Assembly (NCBI GenBank): GCA_032719365.1
Contig: CM064873.1
Location: forward strand, 43,128,332 to 43,192,331
Direction of reading: 5' to 3'
DNA length: 64,000 nucleotides
DNA from: Prinsepia uniflora
Taxonomy: Eukaryota > Streptophyta > Magnoliopsida > Rosales > Rosaceae
Shown here: positions 53,896 through 64,000 of the stretch, piece by piece
Position numbering within the stretch: the stretch's first letter is position 1
How the letters are laid out: every line of letters starts with the position of its first letter
The notes under the pieces: model-generated
The model's database searches: none
What the model was told of the DNA's origin: nothing
Seen by the model: only the letters and a program-made list of their open reading frames with translations
Made by a program: the position numbers and the translations under genes

Positions 53896-56699
53896 TGACA
53901 GGACCCGCCCCGATCCCACAGGGACCACAAGGGGACGTGCCCTGCTCCCGTCTGACACCCAAAAATTCATACCAATTTTAACCTCAAAACATCAAATGCA
54001 TAAAAACCAAATTAAAGTTTTACATCAAATCCGAAATAAACAGATGTCAGACAAGGGATGAAATCCAAACTACAAGTTGCGAGCACGACTCTAACATAAA
54101 CCTGCGGGTACACCACCCAACAGGGGTTCAGGTACGCAAAAGTGGATCTATGCCTCAGCCTCAGGTTCCTCCTCTACCTCATTAGCACGACCTGGAGGGG
54201 TTACCAAAACAATAAGGGTGAGTGGACCGAAACTCAAGTTTATAAAATCGTTTGATAAGTAAAACATATAATTTACCCCTCCGTTTTCCAAACATGCATG
54301 CAGCATCCTTTAAAATCATAAATAATATAATATGAATCATAAGGCATGTAATAAAACCATAACCATAATTTTAGCCACTGCACTATACACTCCAATCCCG
54401 ACATCCCCGATGTCTGACGTCCCTGACGTCCAATAAGGTCACAATCACATGGCTACGCGTGCCACTCGGGTCTCAATTCCGAGTTCAATCCCCGAACCCT
54501 GTTCGGTTACAGCATCCCCGATGCTTAGCGTCATAGACGTTGGACGTACTAGACGTCCGTGACCTCTCCGGGGTACCTCATCCGGAGGAGACAATATAAT
54601 ATGGAAGGATCTATACAGTGCAGTACCAAATACGTTTTATTTATATCCACATGCAAATATATATATGTATACATAGGTAAAATCTGAACCGATCGTTACG
54701 TTTCATCAAACGGGTCTCATGCCCAAATACCGTGAAACGTGCCATAACCGAAATCTCAAAACCATTTATAGATTCCAGCATGTGAACATATAAGTAAATC
54801 GGAAAACATTTAAGCATGCAAGGGTTTAATGAAAACGGGCCCACTCACAGTACAGTCCTGCTGAAAACCGAGCGTATACCCTCGATCTGGTACAAATGTA
54901 CAATCCCTGTCAAGTCCAAAGTATTCGTAAAGGTCAATTTAAACCCCCAACATTCAACCATGAAAGCCTAGGCCGAAACCGGCCCGGGAAAGCCGCCTGA
55001 ACGCGCTTCCCAATGCAATAAACCTTAATTTGACCAACTTAATGATCTCCGATCGACCCGAAACCACCGCCATTGGATCCGGATCGTCGAAACCTAAAGA
55101 ATGGTGGTGGTCCCACCAAAAGTACTATTCACACGCGCCCACACGCGCCAGTCAACGCGTCGGTCAACGCAGGAACAGTCCCTACTGACGTCATCTGACA
55201 GCTGTCAGGTCTGACATGTCAGACTCTGACAGGTGCCACGTGTCAACATCCGATTGGTCCACCCCACTAATCTATCAGGCCACGTGTCAAATCTGACATG
55301 TGCCACGTGTCAGCACGGCACTGGTCCACGTCACTGACAGTCTGACAAGGTGCCACGTCAGCACCGCTGTCCTTAGACGGGTTGACCCGTATTCCTGTAA
55401 CTCGGGTCGATCAGACCCGCGATCATGACCCAGTTACCATTTCATCAATTCTCGATCATTTTTGTTCCGTTTGATTCCTAACTACACGTCTTAATCCCTA
55501 CAACGGTTCTGTGTAAATAGAATTAGGTTTTAGGTCTAAGAGATTACCTGCAAATCGACGGGAAGTTTGGTTGCCGGTTCTGGTTATCCTCTCCGGCGAG
55601 TCGACGGTTTTCCAGTCCCGGTCCTGGGTCCAAATTGGTCGTCAAGGTCTCCTAGATGTGTCCTAACAATCATCCAACAAAGTTAACGTCAAACACAGAC
55701 GGTTCGAAGCAGGGAAGGAAAACGGCAACTCACGGGTTTATCGTCCTATCGCCGCCGTACCTCGTCAAGGTCAGTTCCTCGCCGTCCCGTCGTCACGGTG
55801 ATCCCAACCGTACATTGGTTCAAGTCCCAGATCGAAGGTTTGGATGGTTTGGTGACTTGGGCTGCTCGGGGTTCCTTCTCGGGTTTGAGGGAATGCCGGC
55901 CGTGCAGGGTGGCCGTGGAGCGGTGGCCGGCGTCAGGAAGGTGGTTGCTGGTTGTCTGAGGTGTGGGGTTGAGTGATGAGGGCTGGTGAGCTGGTTCCAA
56001 GGGGTAATCGCACAAACGGGTTGAGAGAATGAACACATGGGTGCATGAATCTTAATACTAAACTGGAACATGAATCAAGGGCTAGGATTGAATCTCATAA
56101 TGAGATCAAAGGTGAGGATTGGATCTGGGGTTTTCAGATCCAAGGGCTGAAATTAAAAGTTGATTTAAATGCTATTTAATCCCATAGTGGATCTGATCCA
56201 ATCTAGCCAATGGGTGAGTGACACTTGTCACTCACCAGGTGTCCTCCAATCAGAATTTCCAGAATAAAATATTCGACACGAAAACCGAGACACGAACCTC
56301 CCGATTTCACGTTTCTGACCATAACTTCCTCGTACGAAGTCAGATTTCGGCGTGCCGCCTGTCTACGGACTCAGGACGTCGAGACCTACCTGACGGTCCT
56401 TGAGTCAACAGAAAATTAGTTGTCAAAAGAAAAGTCAACATCTTCCCCCCGAAAGTCCAAATTACGATAATGCCCCTGAACTTCCGATAGTCATAACTTT
56501 TACCCTGATCGTCCGAATTGGACGTGCCACCTGTCTATGAACTCGTGACGTCCCGAACTACGTCACGGTCATAGGTCAAAGTCCATTTAGTTCATCAATC
56601 AAAAAGTCAACAATTTGACCATGCCAATCACAAGGGTAAAAGCGTCAATTCACACATTAAAATACAATATTAAAATCCTCGAATGTCCGGGGTGTTACA
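53896..56699 (-). mobile_element. Solo LTR J (minus strand), nested in LTR I
   Basis: This 2804-bp LTR has plus-strand ends TGACAGGACCC (left) and CCGGGGTGTTACA (right), flanked by TGACA at 53891-53895 and 56700-56704. Because the LTR itself starts with TGACA, the left edge could shift, but lengths agree. It holds GGTGAGTGGAC at 54217-54227 and CCCACTCACAG at 54840-54850 (only about 630 bp apart). Triloop hairpins lie at 54400-54414 and 54416-54430. The terminal stem TTGTCTGAC ... GTCAGACGGGAGCAGG has a loop of about 90 bases. Confidence 0.9.
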
Positions 56700-57468
56700 T
56701 GACAGCTGTCAGATGACGTCATGCTGACGTCAGCGATGACGTCAGCAGGCACTGTAGCTGGTGCGTGAAGCCCACGCGTAGCCACTTCAGGCGGCGCGTG
56801 AGGGCGCGTGGCAGGGAATTTGGGAAAGTGTTCAACACGGGAAATCTTCTATTCGATGTAACGAACATTTTGGGACTGGTTTTGTGTCGATCCGACACCG
56901 TCTCGATATGTTTCGGGGCATCGGAAGGTTTAGGTTCGGGATTAAAAATAGTTAAAAATACGGGAAAATTACGGGGCTTTAGTGGGAGGTTAATTAAGTA
57001 GTTAGTAACCTTCTATTACGATTTGGACAGGTTCGAGAGTCCCGGTGATGGTGATGGTGATCGGCTCGGGGAGCCGTATGACACGCAAATCGAGGCGGCA
57101 GCTCGGACGGTCTGTGAGTGGACCTTGTTTTCTAAATTGGTGCATGCATAAATGTTTATTATATGTTTTATTACTTGTTTGATGATGCCATGGGTGCATT
57201 TGTATGTGGTTACGTATAAGCACGTATTTCGAGGTTTCGGCCTTATACGGTGCTTATACGGGTATGTATTTCTTTATTGGTTTTAATGAAATGGCTTTGG
57301 ATTTATAAAAGGATAAACTCGGGTATGAGACCCATTTGGTTTTGTCTCGGGCATATGACCCCAGATTTCGGGCACGGTACCGAGCTGATGTCATATGTTC
57401 GGGCACGAGACCCAGTTATTTTACGGTTTATGATTTCGGGTCAGGGACCCTAGATAGATTTCCAAGTT

Positions 57469-57735
57469 CATGACGGTTTATGGGAACCGGCATGAACTCT
57501 GGAAAGGTCATTGTGGTTCATGACGGTTTATGGGAACCGGCATGAACCTTTGTCAGGTCATTCTGGTTCTTGACGGTTTATGGGGACCGGCATGAACCCT
57601 GGTTATGTTATTACGGTACATGACGGTTTATGGGAACCGGCATGTTACCTGGTTATCTTATTACGGTACATGACGGTTTATGGGAACCGGCATGTTACCT
57701 TGGCTATGGATATTATGGATCATGACGGTTCAGGG
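57469..57735 (+). repeat. 50-bp tandem repeat in LTR I, five to six units
   Basis: Units start CATGACGGTTTATGGGAACC, GACGGTTTATGGGGACC or similar. The same unit is present about 2.5 times in the LARD 5' LTR and 3.5 times in its 3' LTR, so unit number varies between copies. Confidence 0.88.
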
Positions 57736-58548
57736 GAACCGGGCATGGATATTATGTTATGTATATATATGTTCATCTACCTTCCTTTACTTCTATTATC
57801 TCCTCCGGGGAGGGTCGTTGGCCTGGGTGGACCCCGGAGTAGTCACGGAGCACCGACTGAGTGGAGTCACCCCCCAGTTGGGTTCCTTACTCTCAGGAAG
57901 GCTATGGTTACTATTACCTCGAGTAGGATCAGTGGTCTGCGGACATTGACCTTGACTTTGAGAAGACTCGGATTGAGACCCGAGTAGCACGCGCGTAGCT
58001 TTGGATGCCGTGACAGGATTGGTTGTGTGACATATATGTATATATATGATATATGATATATGATATGTGGTGTGCACAGGATTTGAGCAGTGGCTCGTGT
58101 ACTTGGTTTCTTTATGGTTTGAGGCCGAGTCCCTTATGGATTTGGGCAGTGGCCCGTATGGTCGTTTTCATTGTGGTCCTTTCGACCTTGGTTTATATTC
58201 TGTTTTGGGCTTAGTTCCCACATATGGTTTCCATTTGGTTAAATGGTTTTCGGATGCATGCATGCTTTTTAGTGAAGGGTACAAATGTCTTCTCGATAAA
58301 CTGTTTTTATAAACTCTTTGTTTTGTCCACTCACAGTTTTTAATGTTTTGACTGCCCTTCAGGTTGACATCGGATGTGGACTGTAGTAGAGATCGAGATA
58401 TCACATACCTCCTCCGGATCCTGGCGTACTCTGATAGCCCGGGAGGGCAAAAGGGCGGAAATATCCCTTGTCTGACACTTCATGTCAGACGGGAGCAGGG
58501 TCATCCCGCACTAATCCCGGGGGGATTGGGATGGGTCCTGTCATCTTC

Positions 58549-59183
58549 CACATAATGTATTGAGAAAAATACTATTAAATCATAATACTAAATGACAATT
58601 ACTCGTTGTTCCCTTATTAGTATGTTTGCATCATAATCATATCTCACATAGGAATTTGATAGAATAATTCACTCAAAAAAATTTCAATATTCTGGTTATT
58701 ACATATGTGGATAGGCTTTTGAAAATCCGCGTCTCGATTTTGCGTAAGGGATAGGGAAAAAACACTTGGGTAAAAATATTTTAATGCGTTTTTTAAAAGA
58801 TATTTGGTATTTTTATTTTGGGAACAAAATAGAAAAGAATAAGGTTTGAATTTGATAAAAACTTTTGGAAGGATATGGAGGAGAAGATCAACATATTTAT
58901 AGGAACCAAACTCCAACACTTGACACATAAAATTTTAGTATGGTGAGAGTGACTCTAGTTAGTGTCAACAAATAGGACATAATCAATACACTTATTTATA
59001 AGGGCAATATATTGCTTTTATGAATCTGATTCTTATAAATAGTAGTGGGCAGGAATCCATTGAAATTAGAAATTAATTTGCTTCAAACTGTTATTGGCAC
59101 TTATATTTAAATTTGACTAAATAAAAATCGAAATGTTAGTAACAATTTAGTTTTGGTTTTTCATTTTGGAAACCATTACAATC
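58549..59183. other. AT-rich spacer
   Basis: No gene or known repeat seen; short open frames on the minus strand (58644-58928) are low-complexity and unsupported. Confidence 0.5.
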
Positions 59184-60420
59184 TGTTGATAGCATATCGA
59201 CCAGCTACTCGAACCAAGCCAAGCCCACCATCAAGGCTCATCACGAAGCGGGAGGATCAATCAGAGGAAGACGAGGACCACCTCGAACTAAGACCAAGCC
59301 CATATACAAAGTCCATCATTGTGGCCGATGACCTAAATCTAGATTATTTACTATAAATAGGGAGCCTTCCTCCCTCATAACACAAGTTCTACTCTTTCTA
59401 TAGACTAGAACTCTCAATTCTCTCTACATTCTAGTCTACCTCTAAGGCTACATATTAGTCTCCCTCTAAGGCTAAAGGCCTAATGTATCATGTACAAACA
59501 CTATTATTGCTAATGAGGAGATTATATCACCGTGGATGTAGCCAAATTTGGGTTAACCACATACATCTCGTGTTCATTGTGTATATACGGTCTTCACGAA
59601 CCCGTTGGGCCATTTTTTTGGATCAAACAGTTGGCATTGTCTATGGGAAGACAACCAAAATCTATGTTAGTTTCGCTTTCTTCACTCTCCCACTACAACC
59701 CACAACATTCAAGAGCACCGAATGTCTGATCGCGAAGGTATGCTCTGGCTACACAAGGTGATAAGCTACCCTATATGGTTATTCTACATAACAACTCGAT
59801 GCCATCTTATTGATATCATATTGACTAACCAGACTAGACCTGAAAGATCATTCGGACCAAGCCCAGCTCACCATCAAAGTCCATCACGACACGAAGGCTA
59901 CTAGGACCTAGACCAAGACTATCATCAAAGTCCATAAAGAAAGCCCATCAAGGTCCATGTACCAAGCCCATCATGGTGGCTCATAACCTAAGCCTAGGTC
60001 ATTTTCTATAAATAGGGAGCCTTCCCCCTCATAACACAAGCTCCACTATCTCTGTTTCCTAGATTAGAGCCCATGCCTCTCTCTACATTCTTGTCTTCTC
60101 TAATACTACATACTTAGTCTCCTCTAAGGCTCAATGCCTAATGTATCATATATAAATACTGTATTATTAATGAGACGAGCATAACACTGTAGACGTAGAC
60201 TAATTCGAGTGAACCACATACATCTGATATTCCTTGTGTGTGCACATTCTTCATTGACCTATTAGGTCCATTTTAGGATCAAACAATTGACGTTGTCTGT
60301 GAGAAGACGACTAAAAGCTATGTCGATCTCTCTCTTTATTCAATCTTCCGCTGAAATCTACATCAATCAAGAAGATTGAACATCTACCAACCACCCATGT
60401 AGATAAACCTTTCTACTTGC
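59184..60420 (+). mobile_element. TRIM-like array: LTR, short internal, LTR, short internal
   Basis: Two direct repeats, 59184-59629 and about 59808-60285, share a TATA box (CTATAAATAGGGAGCCTT), the block CTCATAACACAAG, and an end GGATCAAACA. Each is followed by a primer-binding-like segment, TTGGCATTGTCTATGGGAAG or TTGACGTTGTCTGTGAGAAG, close to the GGCGCCGTCTGTGGGAA start known from Tat/Ogre-type gypsy elements. The first internal part is only about 178 bp; the second continues to about 60420, where LARD sequence begins. No protein is encoded. The LTR-internal-LTR-internal order suggests a tandem TRIM made by recombination. Confidence 0.65.
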
Positions 60421-60424
60421 TTAT

Positions 60425-61007
60425 TCAATTTACACACAGGTCGTGTGAGGTGTTGGTAAATGTAAACTCGAGTTGAGTAAATTGGTGGTCGGTGTAACCA
60501 CAAGTAAGTATCGTGTTAGTTTTTGACTGGCGACTGTCAAGTGGTGACAGATTGTCGAAGGTGTCAACGTGGATCGTTGAGTGAGGCCTGATGACTACCA
60601 GGGGGAGCAGACGTCGGGATAGTTTGGTGATTGAGAAAGGAACCGTCGAGTTGTTTGTGTCAACGAGATGGTAGATTGACAAGTGGTTAGCTCATAGGAT
60701 ACTTGGGCTATTCTGATACTGACAGGTAGTGTCAATTCAGAACGTGTGATTACTGTCATTCGACATGGTCGAGTGTAGTCGATACGACGTGAGTGTTAGT
60801 GGTACGTCTGGGTGCAAACGAGTATTGTTATGGTTAGTAGGTGTACTAGTGTACACGAGTTTCGAGGTCGATTCTACTTTCCACAGGGTGGATGTGGAAT
60901 CAGAATAGTTGGAGTTTCGAGAACAAAAATAAATTAAGGAGGGAAGGACGATTGGATTTAGGTCGGTTGGAATTTCAAAGATGAAATTAATTAAGGAGGG
61001 AAGGTAG
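60425..61007 (+). mobile_element. 3' end of a LARD internal region
   Basis: It is closely similar to 43380-43943 of the complete LARD, from TTACACACAGGTCG to the purine tract (AATTAAGGAGGGAAGG at about 60989-61004). It lies directly before LTR K, which is therefore a 3' LTR. The rest of the element (internal 5' part and 5' LTR) is missing, replaced by the TRIM-like array. Confidence 0.82.
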
Positions 61008-61715
61008 TGTAACGACCCGTCCCAAATTCCAGGATTAGATTAGTGACTAATCACGATTAGTGAGGCTAATTCGTGATTAGTTGGGCGAAATCGGACGAAC
61101 GATGGAAAATGACCGTTTTGCCCCTGGGCGTGGGCAAAATGTTGACTTTGACCGTGACGTAGTTCTTGACGTTACGAGTTCATAGACAGGTGGTACGTTC
61201 AATTCCGACATTCGAGGTAGAAGTTATGACGTTCGGAAGTTTAGGGGCATTTTGGTAATTTTGGTTAAAAGGAGCAAATAGTTGATTTTTGACCTGGGAT
61301 GTCCGATGGCCGAGGGCCGATGACCATTACGTAGATCGGGACGATACGAATACGTAGACAGGTGGTACGTCGAATTCGAACGTTTGACGGCGAAGTTACG
61401 GTTCACAAAAGTTCAAGGGTACTATTGTACGAATTATGAGACGAATTAACTTTTGGACTCTAGTGGGCCCCAGATATTTAGCTCCTGCCCTATGGATGAG
61501 TGACAAGTGTCACCCATCCAATGGACACCATTTTCCCTTCATGCATCGACCATTCCATTTTCTCCATTCAAAACACAAACCATTTCCTCGATCTCACCAT
61601 TTCTCCTCTTCTCTGTGCAACCCAAAACCCATCCAACCCTTCCCATGCGATCATGACTGAGACCAGAGATGGAAGGGAGGACAGGAGGAAGTGGTGGCCG
61701 GCCCAGGACGGCGCC
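61008..61715 (+). mobile_element. Start of LTR K (3' LTR of the truncated LARD), interrupted by LTR L
   Basis: Begins TGTAACGACCCGTCCC directly after the purine tract and follows the LARD LTR for 708 bp, including two ATAGACAGGTGG/GTAGACAGGTGG modules and GTTGACTTT W-box-like motifs. LTR L starts at 61716; the remainder of LTR K should resume beyond the window. Confidence 0.85.
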
Positions 61716-64000
61716 TGTAACACCCCGAAAATTCGAGGATTATAATAATGTAATTTATTGTATGAATTGACGTTTTTACCCTTGTGTATGGTATGGCCAA
61801 ATTGTTGACTTTTTGATTTATGGGTCAGATGGACTTTTTCCAATGACCGTGACGTATTTCGGGACGTCACGAGTCCATAGACAGGTGGCACGTACAATTC
61901 AGACGCTCAGGGAAAAAGTTATGACTATCGGAAGTTCAGGGGCATTACCGTAATTTGGACTTTAGGGGCGAAAATGTTGACTTTTCGTTTGGCAACTAAT
62001 TTTCACATGACTCAAGGACCGTTAGGTAGGTCTCGATGCCCTGAGTCCGTAGACAGGCAGCACGCCGAAATCGGGCTTCGTATGGCTGAGTTACGGGTCT
62101 AGAAACTGAAGGGCATTTTGGTAATTATTGAACCAGGGGCATTTTGGTCATTTACCCCTGGTTACTGTAGCAATCGTGGGAGAACATGGCTGCACCACCG
62201 TGGGTGGTGATTCTGAGAAATCCCATTCTTTAATCCGTTAGTGGACTGAAAAGAGCGAATTGTTTAAACTGGAAGGCATCAGCACATGGCTGGATTCGTC
62301 CCGCAAACACGGGCATTTGATTTAATCCAATTCGAAGCTTTGCAGGAAACTTTCTCAGTGGATAGGCTGGGCTTCCACGAGCCTCTGGGACGGCTCAGTT
62401 GGTTTAAACTGAGTAGGATGTGCGTCTACTTCATTCTGCTGCAAAGGGGGCTGGGAATTAGAGAGAAAAACCAGTGATTGAGTTTCGGAAAAATTGGAGG
62501 GAAAATCGGGTTTTGATTTGTAGTGATTGTTGGACCAAACCAAGGCCTGGTTTAGTCTTCTGGGAGTATTTGGAACGCAACCACATCGAAATCGAGGGGA
62601 ACCAGCCACGGTTGAGCTAGGACGGTGGCTGCCGTTTTCAGAGAAATTGCAGAGCTTGGGACGACAACCTTCAGGTACTTTCAGGCACAATTGATCATTC
62701 ATTTTAGTTTGTTTTGATCCTATTATGCTTCCTGTGAAGTTAATTGGAGAATGGGTTTGAAACCAGGGAGTTCTTGTGATTGACCCGTTTGGTTGATCAC
62801 GGGTCGATGGGTCGATTGGGGACTTGTCGAGGCTGATTAGTGTCTCAGAACCTAAATTGGATAGTTAATGAACATGTTAGGATCAAATACGAGTGAAATC
62901 GAGTGGAAATTGAGGGTCAATTAACCGGATCAAGCCGTGGGTGGCAGGCCCGTATTACAGACAAACGGGTGAAGGTGGTGACACTGTAGCTATAGTGTCA
63001 GGCGCGTGACTTTCACGCGCAGCCACTTTGGGCGGCGCATGAGGGCGCGTTGAGCCTCATCTCTGATCATGATCAACATGACTTTTATTCCCCGCATCAT
63101 TCTGAACATTTTTGGTGAATTAACCATGTTGATCTGAGATAGTTTTGATGGGTCAGTTAGGGCCGGTTGTCTCGGGAAACGTGTGGATGGTTTCCCCGAG
63201 CCGGTTTCTGTTTCAGACCTTTTGGATAAATGTGTAAGACTAATAGTGACCCTTACGTGTGATTTGGACTGACAGGAGTTGTACGATAATCCCGGTACAA
63301 GTTCGTACGCGCAGGTTCACCGTGGGATCGTACTGTGAGTGGGCCCGATTTCATTAAACCCTTGCATGCTTAAATATTTTCCGATTTACTTATATGTTCA
63401 CATGCCGGAATCAAGAAACGGTTTTGATGATATTAAAATTATGGTTGTGGCACGTTTCACGGTATATGGGCTTGAGACCCGTCTGATGAAACTTAAAGTT
63501 CGGTTTGGATTTTATCTATGTATATATATGTTTTGCATGTGGATATCAATAAAATGTATTTGGTACTGCACTGTATAGATCCATTCTTATGATACTGTCT
63601 CCTCAAGATGTGGTACCCCGGAGTGGTCATGGCGCATTTCCTGCGAGAGGTCATTCTACGGAGGAACCGGACCGTAAAATGACTCAGGAGCAGGATTGCT
63701 TATTGGACGTCAGGGACGTCGAGCGTTTAGGACGCTAGGCATTTGAGATGCCGTACCCGGACAGGGTTCGGGGATTGGACTCGGAATTGAGACCCGAGTG
63801 GCACGCGTAGCCTCGAGACTGTGACCTTATTGGACGTCAGGGACATCAGACATCGGGGATGTCGGGATCGGAGCGTATAGTGCAGTAGCTAAAATTATCT
63901 TTTATGATTTTATTACATGCCTTATGGTTCATACTATATGATTTATGGTTTTAAATTCTTATGCATACATGTTTGGAAAACGGAGGGGTAAATTATATGT
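61716..64000 (+). mobile_element. LTR L (plus strand), nested in LTR K, runs off the window
   Basis: Begins TGTAACACCCCGAAAATTCG, the same start type as LTRs J and E, and aligns in order with LTR J read in reverse. It carries CTGTGAGTGGGC at 63333-63344, the 8-bp hairpin GCGCGTGA-CTT-TCACGCGC at 63002-63020, and triloop hairpins around 63705-63860 (GACGTC-AGG-GACGTC, GACATC-GGG-GATGTC). By comparison with LTR J about 390 bp remain beyond position 64000. Bases before it are GCGCC (61711-61715), to be matched on the far side. Confidence 0.85.

Larger units (their letters stand above)
52456..58543 (+). mobile_element. Solo LTR I, interrupted by LTR J
   Basis: It runs from TGTAACGATCCGTCCC to GGGATGGGTCCTGTCA, flanked by a perfect TCTTC duplication (52451-52455 and 58544-58548). 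Without LTR J and one TGACA it is about 3.28 kb. It carries CTGTGAGTGGAC at 57112-57123, GTCCACTCACAG at 58325-58336 and five to six 50-bp tandem units at 57469-57735. A dense block of TGAC/GTCA motifs sits where LTR J inserted. It is solo: no primer site follows. Confidence 0.93.

Overview
This is a repeat-dominated stretch of a flowering-plant nuclear genome, probably a eudicot. The signs are a SHORT-ROOT-type GRAS transcription factor, plant Ty3/gypsy (Tekay/Del-like) and Ty1/copia retrotransposons, tRNA-iMet primer-binding sites, a LINE RNase H remnant, a MULE-like element and MITEs. No bacterial or organellar features are present. Only one host gene is nearly complete; everything else is mobile DNA, decayed gene pieces or AT-rich spacer.

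Layout. 1-5748: an LTR element on the minus strand (internal region 1-839, 5' LTR 855-4041) sits inside an older plus-strand LTR (4042-5748). 5749-7232: a LINE tail, then the first three exons of an ASCH-domain-like gene whose remaining exons are not found. 9035-19791: a decayed minus-strand copia element. It is split by a solo LTR (10351-16174), which itself holds a second solo LTR (11591-14724), and its integrase end is amplified as 760-bp tandem units. 19792-26012: a truncated, stop-ridden gypsy gag-pol with its 5' LTR. 29684-31359: the GRAS gene, frameshifted near its 3' end. 32998-35690: a solo LTR. 36086-50321: a MULE-like element with about 375-bp inverted arms, split by a minus-strand solo LTR (37000-49064), which is in turn split by a complete 9-kb non-coding LTR retrotransposon (LARD, 37925-46950). 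51257-51954: MITE-like elements. 52456-58543: a solo LTR holding another solo LTR (53896-56699). 59184-60420: a TRIM-like array. 60421-64000: the tail of a LARD, its 3' LTR, and a further LTR inserted in that.

One LTR superfamily links almost all of it. Its LTRs are 2.7-3.3 kb, start TGTAAYRMCC and mostly end near GTCCTGTCA. The gypsy element at 19.8-26.0 kb is the only copy with coding sequence, so its relatives are the likely source of enzymes for the non-coding LARD copies. Six insertion pairs have recognisable 5-bp target-site duplications (CAATG, TCTGG, TATTA, TCTCT, TCTTC, TGACA) and a seventh has one transition (CAAAA/CGAAA). These fix the boundaries and the nesting order.

The least explained signal is structural. 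The LTRs carry arrays of short hairpins whose loop stays constant (NGG in most, CTTTAA in one subfamily) while both sides of the stem change together. They also carry a conserved inverted pair, GTGAGTGGAC ... GTCCACTCAC, bracketing 0.6-1.3 kb in ten LTR copies. A similar constant-loop, variable-stem design recurs in the unrelated 760-bp copia-derived tandem repeat. All boundaries and homologies were read by eye; no database search was possible.
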